A stretch of DNA of 64,000 nucleotides from Actinomycetota bacterium (GCA_030841035.1 JAVEDI010000114.1:25457-89456); one strand, 5' to 3'; positions 16,107 to 24,897 are shown, counted from the first letter of the stretch. The notes: generated from the letters alone by a model not told the origin. Numbers and translations: made by a program.

Positions 16107-17189
16107 GTGACCCCCGCCCACCTGACCGCGTCGCCGCTGGACGCCGAAGATCTGCGGGCCCGCGTCCACAAGGCCCTCGACGACGTGCTCGCCCACCAGG
16201 CGGCGGTCCTCGACGAGGTCAGCCCTGATCTGGCGCCGCTGATGGACGCCGTCGGCGAGCTGCTGCGCGGCGGCAAGCGGCTGCGGGCGGCGTTCTGCTA
16301 CTGGGGCTGGCGGGGAGCCGGCGGCCCCGACGTCGCGGGGGCGGTGTGGGTCGCCGCGTCCCTGGAGCTCTTCCAGGGCGCCGCGCTGATCCACGACGAC
16401 GTGATGGACGGCAGCGACATCCGACGCGGCATGCCCGCCGTGCACCGGCGCTTCGCGGCGCTGCACCGCGGCAACGGCTGGCTGGGCTCCCCCGAGACGT
16501 TCGGCGTCGCGGGCGCGGTGCTGGGGGGCGACCTGTGCCTGTCCTGGTGCGACGAGATGTACGCCGGCTCCGGGCTGGCGCCCGAGGCGCTGCACCGCGG
16601 CCGGACGGTCTTCGACCGGATGCGCACCGAGCTGATGTGCGGCCAGTACCTCGACATGCTCGCCCAGGTGCGGGCCGAGACGTCGGTGGCCGAGGCCCGG
16701 CACGTGATCCGCCACAAGAGCGCCAACTACACCGTCGCCCAGCCGCTCCTGCTGGGCGGCACGCTCGCCGGCGCTGCGGCCGAGCTGCTCTCGGCATACG
16801 AGGAGTACGGCCTCGCGCTCGGTGAGGCCTTCCAGCTGCGTGACGACGTCCTCGGCGTCTTCGGCGACCCCGACGTCACCGGCAAGCCGACCGGTGACGA
16901 CCTGCGCGAGGGCAAGCGCACGGTGCTGGTGGCGGCCACGATGGAACGCGCCTCGCCCGCGCAGGCGGCCGAGCTGCGGCGCAGCCTCGGCGATCCGCAC
17001 CTCGACATCGAGACAGTCGCCCGGCTGAGGGCGCTGATGGTCGAGACCGGCGCGCTCCAGGCGGTCGAGCGCCTCATCGACGAGCTGTGCGACACGGCGT
17101 GGACCGCCCTCGCCCGGGCCGACACGACTCCCGAGACCCGACAGGTGCTCGAGCGGCTGGTCGTCACCGCCACCGCCCGCACCGGGTGA
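16107..17189 (+). CDS. crtE: Geranylgeranyl/polyprenyl diphosphate synthase
   Basis: 360 residues. The first Asp-rich motif is DDVMD at residues 97-101 within ALIHDDVMD; the second is QLRDDVLGVFGD; GGKRLR near residue 55 and KSANYTVAQPL are further trans-prenyltransferase marks. It condenses isopentenyl diphosphate to supply GGPP to CrtB. It is first in the crtE-crtI-crtB operon, with crtI starting 7 bases after its stop. By position and strand it corresponds to mycobacterial idsA2 (Rv2173), so it may also serve other prenyl pathways. Confidence 0.92.
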   Translation: MTPAHLTASPLDAEDLRARVHKALDDVLAHQAAVLDEVSPDLAPLMDAVGELLRGGKRLRAAFCYWGWRGAGGPDVAGAVWVAASLELFQGAALIHDDVMDGSDIRRGMPAVHRRFAALHRGNGWLGSPETFGVAGAVLGGDLCLSWCDEMYAGSGLAPEALHRGRTVFDRMRTELMCGQYLDMLAQVRAETSVAEARHVIRHKSANYTVAQPLLLGGTLAGAAAELLSAYEEYGLALGEAFQLRDDVLGVFGDPDVTGKPTGDDLREGKRTVLVAATMERASPAQAAELRRSLGDPHLDIETVARLRALMVETGALQAVERLIDELCDTAWTALARADTTPETRQVLERLVVTATARTG

Positions 17190-17196
17190 GCCACTG

Positions 17197-18696
17197 ATGC
17201 GGCAGGTGGCGGGGCGCACCGATCACGTGGTGGTCGTCGGAGCGGGTCTCGGCGGCCTCTCCGCGGCCCTGCGGCTGGCGGGCGCCGGGCGTCGCGTGAC
17301 GGTCGTCGAACGCGAGGACGAGCCGGGCGGACGGGCCGGTCTGCTCTCCCACGACGGCTACGCCTTCGACACCGGCCCCACGGTGCTGACGATGCCCGGG
17401 CTGATCGCCGACGCGTTCGACGCCGTGGGCGAGGACCTCGACGACTGGCTGACGCTGGACCCCGTGCGGCCGCTGTACCGCGCGCAGTTCGCCGACGGCT
17501 CGTCGCTGGACGTCCACTCCTGCGTGGACGCGATGGCCGAGGAGGTGAGCACGGTCTGCGGGTCGCGGGCCGCAGACGGGTACCGGCGATACGTCGACTT
17601 CGTCTCCGAGCTGTACCGGCTGCAGATGCAGGACTTCATCGACCGCAACATCGACTCGCCGTTCGCCCTGCTGCGTCCCTCGCTGGCGCGGCTGGCCGCC
17701 ATCGGCGGCTTCCGGCGACTCGCCCCCAAGGTCGCCTCGTTCCTGCCGGACGAGCGCCTGCAACGGGTTTTCTCCTTCCAGGCGATGTACGCGGGCCTGT
17801 CCCCGTACGAAGCGCTCGCGCTTTACGCCGTCATCGGCTACATGGACTCGGTCGCCGGCGTCTATTTCCCGCGGGGCGGCATGCACGCCCTGCCGCGGGC
17901 GATGGCCGGTGCCGCGCAGAAGCACGGCGTGACGGTGCGGCTCGGCGAGACGGTGACCCGGGTGGAGCTGCGCGGCACCCGCGCGGTGGCCGTGCACACC
18001 TCGGTCGGCGAGCGACTCGCCTGCGACGCGGTGGTGCTCGGCCCCGACCTGCCCGTGGCCCGGCGCGACCTGCTGGGCCGACCGCTGCGTCGCCGGCTGA
18101 GGTACTCGCCCTCGTGCTTCCTGATGCTGGCCGGCTCACGCACGTCCTACGACGGCGCGCACCACACGATCTCCTTCGGGCAGGCCTGGCGCACGGTGTT
18201 CGACGAGATCCTCGGCGGCCGACTGATGAGCGATCCGTCGTTCCTCGTCTCGTCGCCGACCCGCTCCGACCCTTCGCTGGCGCCGGCCGGACGGTCGAGC
18301 TACTACGTGCTGTTCCCCACGCCGAACCTGGACGGGCCGCTGGACTGGCGGGTCGAGGGGCCGCGCTACCGCGACCGCGTCGTGGCGACGCTGGAAGCGC
18401 GCGGCTGGGCAGGCTTCGGTGACGGCATCGAGGTGGAGCACGTCACCACGCCGCTGGACTGGGCGCAGCGCGGCATGGAGTGCGGCACACCGTTCGCGGC
18501 CGCGCACACGCTCCGGCAGACCGGGCCGTTCCGCCCGCGCAACCTGTGGGGGGAGAACGTGGTGTTCACGGGGTCGGGCACCCAGCCGGGTGTCGGCGTA
18601 CCGATGGTGCTCGTGTCCGGCCGGTTGGCCGCGGAGCGCATCACCGGCCCGGACCCCGCCTACCGTTCCCGGGCCGCCGCGGGTGGCCGGCCATGA
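17197..18696 (+). CDS. crtI: Phytoene desaturase
   Basis: 499 residues. FAD motif VVVVGAGLGGLSAALRLAGA, then GGRAGLLSHDGYAFDTGPTV, the SFQAMYAGLSPYEALALYAV segment and a C-terminal NVVFTGSGTQPGVGVPMVLV are typical of actinobacterial CrtI. It introduces the double bonds that turn phytoene into lycopene. It overlaps crtB by four bases (ATGA). Its placement between crtE and crtB supports phytoene desaturase rather than a later-step enzyme. Confidence 0.92.
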   Translation: MRQVAGRTDHVVVVGAGLGGLSAALRLAGAGRRVTVVEREDEPGGRAGLLSHDGYAFDTGPTVLTMPGLIADAFDAVGEDLDDWLTLDPVRPLYRAQFADGSSLDVHSCVDAMAEEVSTVCGSRAADGYRRYVDFVSELYRLQMQDFIDRNIDSPFALLRPSLARLAAIGGFRRLAPKVASFLPDERLQRVFSFQAMYAGLSPYEALALYAVIGYMDSVAGVYFPRGGMHALPRAMAGAAQKHGVTVRLGETVTRVELRGTRAVAVHTSVGERLACDAVVLGPDLPVARRDLLGRPLRRRLRYSPSCFLMLAGSRTSYDGAHHTISFGQAWRTVFDEILGGRLMSDPSFLVSSPTRSDPSLAPAGRSSYYVLFPTPNLDGPLDWRVEGPRYRDRVVATLEARGWAGFGDGIEVEHVTTPLDWAQRGMECGTPFAAAHTLRQTGPFRPRNLWGENVVFTGSGTQPGVGVPMVLVSGRLAAERITGPDPAYRSRAAAGGRP

Positions 18697-19595
18697 CGCA
18701 CGCAGCCGACCTCGACGCGGCAGGCATCACCGATCCGGCGCTGCGGGCGTCCTACGAGCTGTGCCGGCGCATCAACGCCGCGCACGGCAGGACGTACTAC
18801 CTCGCCACGCTGCTCCTGCCACCGGCCAAGCGGCCCTACGTGCACGCCCTCTACGGCCTGGCTCGGTACGCCGACGAGCTGGTCGACGACCTCGAGGCAC
18901 CCGACCCGGCCGCGCTGCTCACCTGGGGCAAGCGGCTGCTGGACGACCTGCTGATCGGGGACTCGGCGGACCCGGTCGCTCGTGCCGCCGTGCACACCGC
19001 GCGCACGTGGGACATCCCCACCGAGCACTTCGAGGCGTTCCTCGCGGCGATGCGCATGGACATCACCCGCACCGGCTACGCGAGCTATGCAGAGCTCGAG
19101 CAGTACATGCACGGCTCCGCGGGAGTGATCGGCCTGCAGATGGTGCCGATCCTGCAGCCGCTGACCGACGAGGCCTACGGCTACGCGCGCGCGCTGGGCG
19201 AGGCCTTCCAGATGTCGAACTTCATCCGCGACGTCGGCGAGGACCTGCGCCGCGGACGGGTCTACCTCCCCCAGGAGGATCTCGACGCGTGCGCCGTGAC
19301 GCGGGCAGACCTGGGCCGCCCCGAGCCGTCCGCCGGCGTACGCCGGCTGCTGCGGCTGGAGGTGGCGCGGACCCGCGCGATCTACCGGGCTGCCGCGCCG
19401 GGCGTCGACCTGCTGCACCCCTCCAGCCGCGACTGCATCCGCACCGCCATCACGCTCTACGGCGGCATCCTGGACGCGGTCGAGCGGGCGGACTACCGAG
19501 TGCTGGACAGGCGGGTGCGTGTCCCGGCGACGACGCGGCTGCGCGTGGCGCTGCCGGCCTACGTCAGGGCGAGGCGGACCCGCAGGGCCCGCTGA
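18693..19595 (+). CDS. crtB: Phytoene synthase
   Basis: 300 residues. The Asp-rich motifs are LARYADELVDDLEAP near residue 60 and FIRDVGEDLRRGRVYLP near residue 175; TYYLATLLLPPAKRPYVHAL is the squalene/phytoene synthase opening. It joins two GGPP molecules to make phytoene. The start overlaps the crtI stop (ATGA). The 3' end overlaps the convergent crtYd by 32 bases. Confidence 0.95.
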   Translation: MTHAADLDAAGITDPALRASYELCRRINAAHGRTYYLATLLLPPAKRPYVHALYGLARYADELVDDLEAPDPAALLTWGKRLLDDLLIGDSADPVARAAVHTARTWDIPTEHFEAFLAAMRMDITRTGYASYAELEQYMHGSAGVIGLQMVPILQPLTDEAYGYARALGEAFQMSNFIRDVGEDLRRGRVYLPQEDLDACAVTRADLGRPEPSAGVRRLLRLEVARTRAIYRAAAPGVDLLHPSSRDCIRTAITLYGGILDAVERADYRVLDRRVRVPATTRLRVALPAYVRARRTRRAR

Positions 19596-19884
19596 GCCGC
19601 CGGCCCCACCACACCCACCAGGCCAGGGTCTGCACCACCAACGAGAAGCCGAAGAGCAGGTCCTCGACCGGCGCGTAGCAGAAGCGCCATCCCAGGATCG
19701 CCTCGGGTGCGTAGGTCACGACGCCACGGGCGGTCAGCCAGCCGTTGGTGACCAGCTGGAAGAACACGACGATGGCGTACGCCGTCCAGAAGACTCGCCG
19801 TCGCAGCAGAGCGGTCCGCAGCACGACGAGGTCGAGCAGGACCGCGCCCAGGACCCCGAGCACGGCCAGCCATGTGTAGGTCAC
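19564..19884 (-). CDS. crtYd: Lycopene cyclase domain protein, CrtYd subunit
   Basis: 106 residues with three membrane helices and the conserved LGWRFCYAPVEDLLFGFSLV (the PVEDLLF motif of the lycopene cyclase domain). It begins at a GTG overlapping the crtYc stop (GTGA). CrtYc and CrtYd together form the heterodimeric beta-cyclase of actinobacteria that cyclises one or both ends of lycopene. Confidence 0.9.
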   Translation of the reverse strand: MTYTWLAVLGVLGAVLLDLVVLRTALLRRRVFWTAYAIVVFFQLVTNGWLTARGVVTYAPEAILGWRFCYAPVEDLLFGFSLVVQTLAWWVWWGRRLSGPCGSASP

Positions 19885-20210
19885 GGGTCGCCGTCCAGCG
19901 ACCAGCCGGTCACCCGGCGCACCGCCTCGAGGGACAGCACGGCCGCCGTCGGCACGACGAGGAAGAACAGCACCTCCTCGAGGGGCAGGCCGCCGGGCAG
20001 GACGACCCCGAGCAGCTGCGACCGGTCGAAGGCCCAGTGCCCGGCCGCGACCGCGTACAGGTCCCAGCCGAGGAAGACCGCCGCGACCGGCGAGAGCGTC
20101 AGCAGCAGACGCCGCCGCTGCCGGTAGACCCGGACACCGAGGACGGCCTCGAGCGGCAGGGTGCCCAGCACGCAGAAGGCCAGCACGCCGACGTAGGCCA
20201 GGTGCCGCAC
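19881..20210 (-). CDS. crtYc: Lycopene cyclase domain protein, CrtYc subunit
   Basis: 109 residues with three membrane helices. LGWDLYAVAAGHWAFD and LPGGLPLEEVLFFLVVPTA (PxEE motif) match CrtYc. It precedes crtYd with a four-base overlap. The pair faces crtB; upstream on the same strand, six bases away, lies the Rv2175c-type gene, so the cyclase genes may be read from that promoter. Confidence 0.9.
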   Translation of the reverse strand: MRHLAYVGVLAFCVLGTLPLEAVLGVRVYRQRRRLLLTLSPVAAVFLGWDLYAVAAGHWAFDRSQLLGVVLPGGLPLEEVLFFLVVPTAAVLSLEAVRRVTGWSLDGDP

Positions 20211-20216
20211 GGCGCG

Positions 20217-20570
20217 CTAGAAGGCCAGCGCCTGCGCGCGCCGGCGTACCTCGGTGCCGCGGTTGGCCCTCAGCGCCTCGACGGGCGAGCCGGGCAGCGT
20301 GTCGTCCGGGGTGAACAGCCAGCGCAGCGCCTCCTCGTCGGAGTAGCGCCCGTCGGCGAGCAGCGTGAGGGTGCCCGGCAGGCCCTTGAGCACCCGGCCC
20401 TCCTGCACGAAGTCCGCCGGCACCATCAGCGCGTTGTTCTCGCCGCGGCGCACCGCCAGCACCTGCCGGTCCCGCACCAGCTGGCGCGCGTGCGCGACGT
20501 CGGTCCCCAGCTGGTCGGCCACATCCGGGAGGGTCAGCCAGCACGTCACCAGAGTGTCCAGGTCGCTCAC
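20217..20570 (-). CDS. Rv2175c-type DNA-binding protein
   Basis: 117 residues with a winged-helix segment (LPDVADQLGTDVAHARQLVRD and LAVRRGENNALMVPADFV) followed by the C-terminal LRWLFTPDDTLPGSPVEAL of the Rv2175c family. In Mycobacterium tuberculosis this protein is phosphorylated near its N-terminus by PknL, whose gene is adjacent; here pknL lies 2.4 kb away. Thr6 and Thr9 are candidate phosphosites, by position only. The GTG start at 20570 is preferred. It stands directly upstream of crtYc, so a link to pigment regulation is possible but unproven. Confidence 0.85.
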   Translation of the reverse strand: MSDLDTLVTCWLTLPDVADQLGTDVAHARQLVRDRQVLAVRRGENNALMVPADFVQEGRVLKGLPGTLTLLADGRYSDEEALRWLFTPDDTLPGSPVEALRANRGTEVRRRAQALAF

Positions 20571-20603
20571 CCGGCCAGCCTGCCATGCGGGCCGCGGGGG
20601 CTC

Positions 20604-21767
20604 TCAGACGGCTGCTGCCGTGACGGCCAGTGCCGGGTCGGCGAGCCGGTCGGCGTCGACCGCACCGCCGGCCTGCATGATCCGGCGCCCCTGCACCAGG
20701 TCGCGCGGCCGGTCGACCGTCAGCATCGCCACGAGCCGGTCACCGGCCAGCCAGCAGACCGCCCAGCCGTGCGCGTCCTCCCGCCACACGACGCGGTCGG
20801 CGCCCGGGTGGTGACCGGCGTACTGCACCATGCGGCCCCACTGCTCGGACCAGAAGTAGGGCACCGGGTCCCAGGTCGCGTCCCCACCCAGCAGCCCGGT
20901 CGCCACGACGGCCGGTGCGCGCAGCGCGTTGTCCCAGTGCTCGACGTGCATGCGCGTGCCGTAGCGCGGTGACTGCCAGGCAGCCGCGTCACCCACGGCC
21001 CAGACGCCCGGCATCGACGTCCGCAGGGAGCCGCCGACCGCGACGGCACCCCGGTCGGTGAGCTCGACCGGCGAGCCCCGCAGCCACGCGGTGGCCGGGC
21101 GTGCGCCGACCCCGAGGAGTACGACGTCGGCGGCGACGGCGGCACCGGAGCGCAGGTGCACGGCCTCGGGCCCGACCGACACGACCGCCTCGCCGAGCCG
21201 CAGGTCGGCGGCGGACCACCACGGCAGCATCCGCATGCCGACCTCCGCCGGCAGGGCACCCGCGTGCGGCGTGCCGAGCGCCTCGACCACGGTCACCCGC
21301 GCGCCGACCCGCAGCGCGGCGGTGGCGACCTCGGCGCCGATCCAGCCCGCCCCGACGATCACCAGCCGGGTGCCCGGGAGCAGCCGGCGGCGCAGCGCGA
21401 GCGCGTCGTCGCGGGTCCGTAACGTGAGGGCCGCCTCGGTGCCGGGCGGGCGCGCCGCGACGGCACCGGTCGCGAGGACCAGTCGGTCCCAGCCGAGCTC
21501 GCCGGCGTCGGTCTCCAGCACACCCTCGCGCAGGCCGGTCGCCGACACCCCGCGCCGTAGGTCGACGTCCCACGCGGCCCAGTCGGCCTCGATCGTCGAG
21601 TCGTCGGTGTCGCCGAGCAGCAGCGCCTTGGACAGCGGCGGCCGGTCGTAGGGCAGGTGCGGCTCGGCACCGACCAGCGCCAGGCGACCGGCATACCCCT
21701 GGGCGCGCAGCGCCGCGACGGTCTGCAGGCCGGCCAGGCCCGCACCCACGACGACGACCCGGTCCAC
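20604..21767 (-). CDS. FAD-dependent ferredoxin/rubredoxin reductase-like oxidoreductase
   Basis: 387 residues. Two dinucleotide-binding motifs are visible: VVVVGAGLAGLQTVAALRAQ at the N-terminus (FAD) and LVIVGAGWIGAEVATAALRV near residue 140 (NAD(P)H). LPYDRPPLSKALL and VWAVGDAAAW are typical of the ferredoxin-NAD(P) reductase group serving Rieske or P450 systems. No partner ferredoxin is adjacent. The GTG start at 21767 has a TAGGGT 6 bases upstream. Confidence 0.88.
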   Translation of the reverse strand: MDRVVVVGAGLAGLQTVAALRAQGYAGRLALVGAEPHLPYDRPPLSKALLLGDTDDSTIEADWAAWDVDLRRGVSATGLREGVLETDAGELGWDRLVLATGAVAARPPGTEAALTLRTRDDALALRRRLLPGTRLVIVGAGWIGAEVATAALRVGARVTVVEALGTPHAGALPAEVGMRMLPWWSAADLRLGEAVVSVGPEAVHLRSGAAVAADVVLLGVGARPATAWLRGSPVELTDRGAVAVGGSLRTSMPGVWAVGDAAAWQSPRYGTRMHVEHWDNALRAPAVVATGLLGGDATWDPVPYFWSEQWGRMVQYAGHHPGADRVVWREDAHGWAVCWLAGDRLVAMLTVDRPRDLVQGRRIMQAGGAVDADRLADPALAVTAAAV

Positions 21768-21773
21768 GCCCGA

Positions 21774-21779
21774 ACCCTA
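21774..21779 (-). promoter_or_regulatory. -10 hexamer TAGGGT, leaderless start of the FAD oxidoreductase
   Basis: On the reverse strand TAGGGT is followed by exactly 6 bases and the GTG at 21767. Confidence 0.5.
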
Positions 21780-21859
21780 GGGGGCCCGGGAGCACGCTGA
21801 ATGACAGGGATGTAGTACCACAATCCGGTAACACCTGCCCCTCCTGTACCATCTTTCAC

Positions 21860-21955
21860 TCTGGTCACGGCAACATCGCTGGCAGCACCGCGCGCCCCCG
21901 ATGCGTGACCGACCGGGCCTCCTGCTCTGGGGAGCCCCCCACCGTGAGGATCCTC
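21860..21955 (+). ncRNA. Structured 5' leader of the LysM lytic transglycosylase gene; possible c-di-AMP (ydaO) riboswitch
   Basis: A perfect 7-base stem pairs GGTCACG (21863-21869) with CGTGACC (21904-21910), enclosing a GC-rich internal segment. It is followed by GGGGAGCCCCCCACCGTGAG, which resembles the GGGGAgCC...GGUGA core of ydaO-type c-di-AMP riboswitches. Actinobacteria often place that riboswitch before cell-wall hydrolase genes such as this one. The match is partial and judged by eye; it could be another structured leader or attenuator. Confidence 0.4.
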
Positions 21956-21959
21956 GGCG

Positions 21960-22931
21960 ATGCCCTTCGACGTGCCCCGTGACCCGCGTGCGGCCGACCT
22001 GCGGCCCACGCCCGAGCCGCCGCGACCGCAGCCCCGATCGCGGCGCTGGCGCCTGGCGCGCGCGGTCTCGGTGCCCGTGCTGCTCGCCGCGCTGGTCACG
22101 GCGGGCTCGCCCGGCTGGGGGCTCTACCGCATCCGCCAGGGCGACACCCTCAGCGAGATCGCCGCGCGCTACCACACCACGGTCGCCCGGCTGGTGCAGG
22201 TGAACAGGCTGCCCGGCAACGGCGACGTGATCATCGAGGGACGCAGCCTCAAGGTGCCCGCCGGCTCCAGCGGCGCGCGCCGTACGACGTCCGCCCGCCA
22301 CCGCGTCGTCCCCGGTGACACCCTCTCCGAGATCGCCCACCGCTACGGCGTGAGCGCCGAGTCGGTCGCCCGGGCCAACCACCTGCCCCGCTCACTGGTG
22401 GTGCGGCTGGGCCAGACGCTGGTCATCCCGGGCGTACGTCGGTCCTCGTCCTCGAGCAACACCTTCGCCGGGCGGACCTACGCGAGCTCCGTGGTCTCCG
22501 CCGCCTCGCGCAACCGCGCGACCCTCGCCCGCCGGCACCTGCCGAGCCAGTCACAGGTCAGGTCGCTGATCGTCCGTAAGGCGCGGGCCAACGGGGTCGA
22601 CCCCGCGCTCGCGCTGGCGATCAGCTGGCAGGAGGCCGGCTGGCAGATGCACCACGTCTCGGTCGCCAACGCGATCGGCGCGATGCAGGTCATCCCCTCG
22701 ACCGGTGAATGGATCTCGGGGGTGGTCGGCCGCAGGCTGGACCTGCTCGACCCGTCGGACAACGTCACCGCCGGCGTGGTGCTGCTGCGGATCCTGACCC
22801 AGCAGGCGGGCGAGCGCACCGCGGTCGCGGCCTACTACCAGGGCCTGCGGTCGGTGCGCCACAACGGGATGTATGCGGACACGAAGCGTTACGTCAGCAA
22901 CGTGATGTATCTCAAGCACCGCTTCGACTGA
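21960..22931 (+). CDS. Secreted LysM-domain lytic transglycosylase
   Basis: 323 residues. A basic N-terminus and hydrophobic segment (residues ~32-50) form the signal or anchor. Two LysM repeats follow (YRIRQGDTLSEIAARYH and HRVVPGDTLSEIAHRYG), then an SLT/lysozyme-like domain with LALAISWQEAGWQMHHVS (catalytic Glu in WQEAGW), NAIGAMQVIPSTGEW and TAVAAYYQGLRSV. It should bind and cleave peptidoglycan. A structured RNA leader lies just upstream and may control expression. Confidence 0.92.
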   Translation: MPFDVPRDPRAADLRPTPEPPRPQPRSRRWRLARAVSVPVLLAALVTAGSPGWGLYRIRQGDTLSEIAARYHTTVARLVQVNRLPGNGDVIIEGRSLKVPAGSSGARRTTSARHRVVPGDTLSEIAHRYGVSAESVARANHLPRSLVVRLGQTLVIPGVRRSSSSSNTFAGRTYASSVVSAASRNRATLARRHLPSQSQVRSLIVRKARANGVDPALALAISWQEAGWQMHHVSVANAIGAMQVIPSTGEWISGVVGRRLDLLDPSDNVTAGVVLLRILTQQAGERTAVAAYYQGLRSVRHNGMYADTKRYVSNVMYLKHRFD

Positions 22932-23001
22932 GCCCCTCCGCGGCGGTCAACCGAGCGGTCACGGCACGCGTGCCGCGAGCGGTCTGCGCCCCGTCCCGCC
23001 G

Positions 23002-23007
23002 TAGACT
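23002..23007 (+). promoter_or_regulatory. -10 hexamer TAGACT, leaderless start of pknL
   Basis: TAGACT is followed by 6 bases and the GTG at 23014, with no room for a ribosome-binding site. Confidence 0.55.
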
Positions 23008-23013
23008 CCCCGC

Positions 23014-24897
23014 GTGGATACGACCGTCAGGGACCCGCTGGTCGGGCGTGTGCTCGACGGGCGCTACCACGTCGCATCCCGGCTCGCCCGCGGCGGCATG
23101 GCCACGGTCTACGAGGCCGTCGACTCGCGGCTGGACCGCACCGTCGCGCTCAAGGTCATGCACGCGAACCTCGCCCAGGACGAGGAGTTCGTCTCGCGGT
23201 TCATCCGGGAGGCCAAGTCCGCCGCCCGGCTCTCGCACCCCAACGTCGTGGCCGTCTACGACCAGGGCGCCGACGACGGGCACGTCTTCCTCGCCATGGA
23301 GCACGTCCCCGGTCGCACCCTGCGCGACCTGCTTCGACTGCGCGGCCGGCTCTCACCGCGCCAGGCTCTCGAGGTCCTCGAGCCCATGCTCGCCGCGCTG
23401 GGTGCCGCTCACCAGGCCGGCATCGTGCACCGTGACGTCAAGCCCGAGAACGTCCTGCTCTCCGACGACGGACGGGTCAAGGTGGCCGACTTCGGGTTGG
23501 CCCGGGCGACCTCCAGCCTCACCAGCCACACGAACTCCGGCGTCCTGCTCGGCACGGTCGCCTACCTCTCCCCCGAGCAGGTCGAGCGCGGCATCGCCGA
23601 CCCGCGCTCCGACGTCTACGCCGCCGGCATCGTGCTCTACGAGATGCTCACCGGGGACAAGCCCCACGACGGCGAGACCGCCATCCAGGTCGCCTACCGG
23701 CACGTGCACGACGACGTACCCCCGCCGTCGCACCTCGTCGCCGGCCTGCCGGCCGAGCTCGACGCCCTGGTCGCCCGAGCCACCAACCGCAACCCCGACG
23801 GCCGCCCGCCCGACGCGCGCCGTTTCCTGACGGAGGTCGTCAGCGCCCGCCGCTCGCTCTCCGACGACGAGCTGGACACCGAGAGCCCCTCCCTCGCGGC
23901 GCTGAGCGCACCGTCCGACGAGACGGTCGTCGTCTCACGAGACGGCACGCCGCCGCTGGGCGTCTCCCGCAGCCGGCCCGCACGCGCGCTGGAACCGGGC
24001 GGCGCCCCCCGCGCCCGCCGTCGGCGACGCGGCCCGGTCGCACTCCTGCTGGTGCTGGCACTGAGCGCCGCGTTGTCCTTCGGCGCGTGGTGGTTCGCCG
24101 CCGGACCGGGCTCCTACGTCGATGCGCCGTCGCTGCTGGGGCTCACCCGCTCGCAGGCCCACGACAAGGCGGCCCGGCAGGGCTTCGGCGTCCGCGTGGT
24201 CGACTCCGGCTTCAGCGAGACGGTGGCCGCGGGACGGGTCCTCCACACCCGTCCCGATCCGGGCGGTCAGGTCAAGCAGCACGCCACGATCGGCCTCGTC
24301 CTCTCCCGTGGCCCGGAGCGCTATGACGTGCCCGACCTGGTGAACCAGACCGCTGACGCCGCCCGGCTGGCGCTCACGAAGACCCATCTCGCCGTCGGGC
24401 ACCCGACCTCCGACTACAGCGACACGGTCGCGGAGGGCTCGGTCATCTCGACCGACCCGCCGGCCGGCACGAGCGTCAAGCGCGACACGGCCGTCGTGCT
24501 CGTGCTCAGCAAGGGGGTGGAGCCGGTCGCCGTCCCCGACGTGACCGGCAAGGGCCTGGCCGACGCGCGCGCAGCGTTGTCCGAGGCGGGGCTGCGCGCC
24601 CGCGTCGCCGACGAACGCTTCGACGACAAGGTGGCCAGGGGCGACATCATCCGCCAGACACCCAAGGACGGCACGGCAGCGAAGAACTCCGTGGTCCAGC
24701 TGGTGGTCTCCAAGGGGCCCCCACTCGTCCAGGTGCCCGACGTGCGGGGGCGCTCGATCGCCGAGGCGACCCGGATCCTGCAGTCGGCCGGGTTCCGGGT
24801 GCGTGCGGTCGGCTTCGGCAGTGGCACGGTCCGCGGCCAGACACCGAACGGCGGGCTGGCCCCCAAGGGCTCGACCGTCAGCCTCGTCTACATCTGA
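23014..24897 (+). CDS. pknL: Serine/threonine protein kinase with PASTA repeats (PknL-like)
   Basis: 627 residues. The kinase domain spans about 18-290, with glycine loop LARGGMATVYEA, Lys47 in VALKVMH, HRD at 139-141 and DFG at 159-161. A single membrane helix follows near residue 345-365. Four PASTA repeats then face outside (starts YVDAPSLLGL, YDVPDLVNQT, VAVPDVTGKG and VQVPDVRGRS). PASTA domains sense peptidoglycan fragments or lipid II. The order Rv2175c-type gene, pknL, then aroG agrees with mycobacterial PknL (Rv2176) rather than PknB. Confidence 0.92.
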   Translation: MDTTVRDPLVGRVLDGRYHVASRLARGGMATVYEAVDSRLDRTVALKVMHANLAQDEEFVSRFIREAKSAARLSHPNVVAVYDQGADDGHVFLAMEHVPGRTLRDLLRLRGRLSPRQALEVLEPMLAALGAAHQAGIVHRDVKPENVLLSDDGRVKVADFGLARATSSLTSHTNSGVLLGTVAYLSPEQVERGIADPRSDVYAAGIVLYEMLTGDKPHDGETAIQVAYRHVHDDVPPPSHLVAGLPAELDALVARATNRNPDGRPPDARRFLTEVVSARRSLSDDELDTESPSLAALSAPSDETVVVSRDGTPPLGVSRSRPARALEPGGAPRARRRRRGPVALLLVLALSAALSFGAWWFAAGPGSYVDAPSLLGLTRSQAHDKAARQGFGVRVVDSGFSETVAAGRVLHTRPDPGGQVKQHATIGLVLSRGPERYDVPDLVNQTADAARLALTKTHLAVGHPTSDYSDTVAEGSVISTDPPAGTSVKRDTAVVLVLSKGVEPVAVPDVTGKGLADARAALSEAGLRARVADERFDDKVARGDIIRQTPKDGTAAKNSVVQLVVSKGPPLVQVPDVRGRSIAEATRILQSAGFRVRAVGFGSGTVRGQTPNGGLAPKGSTVSLVYI

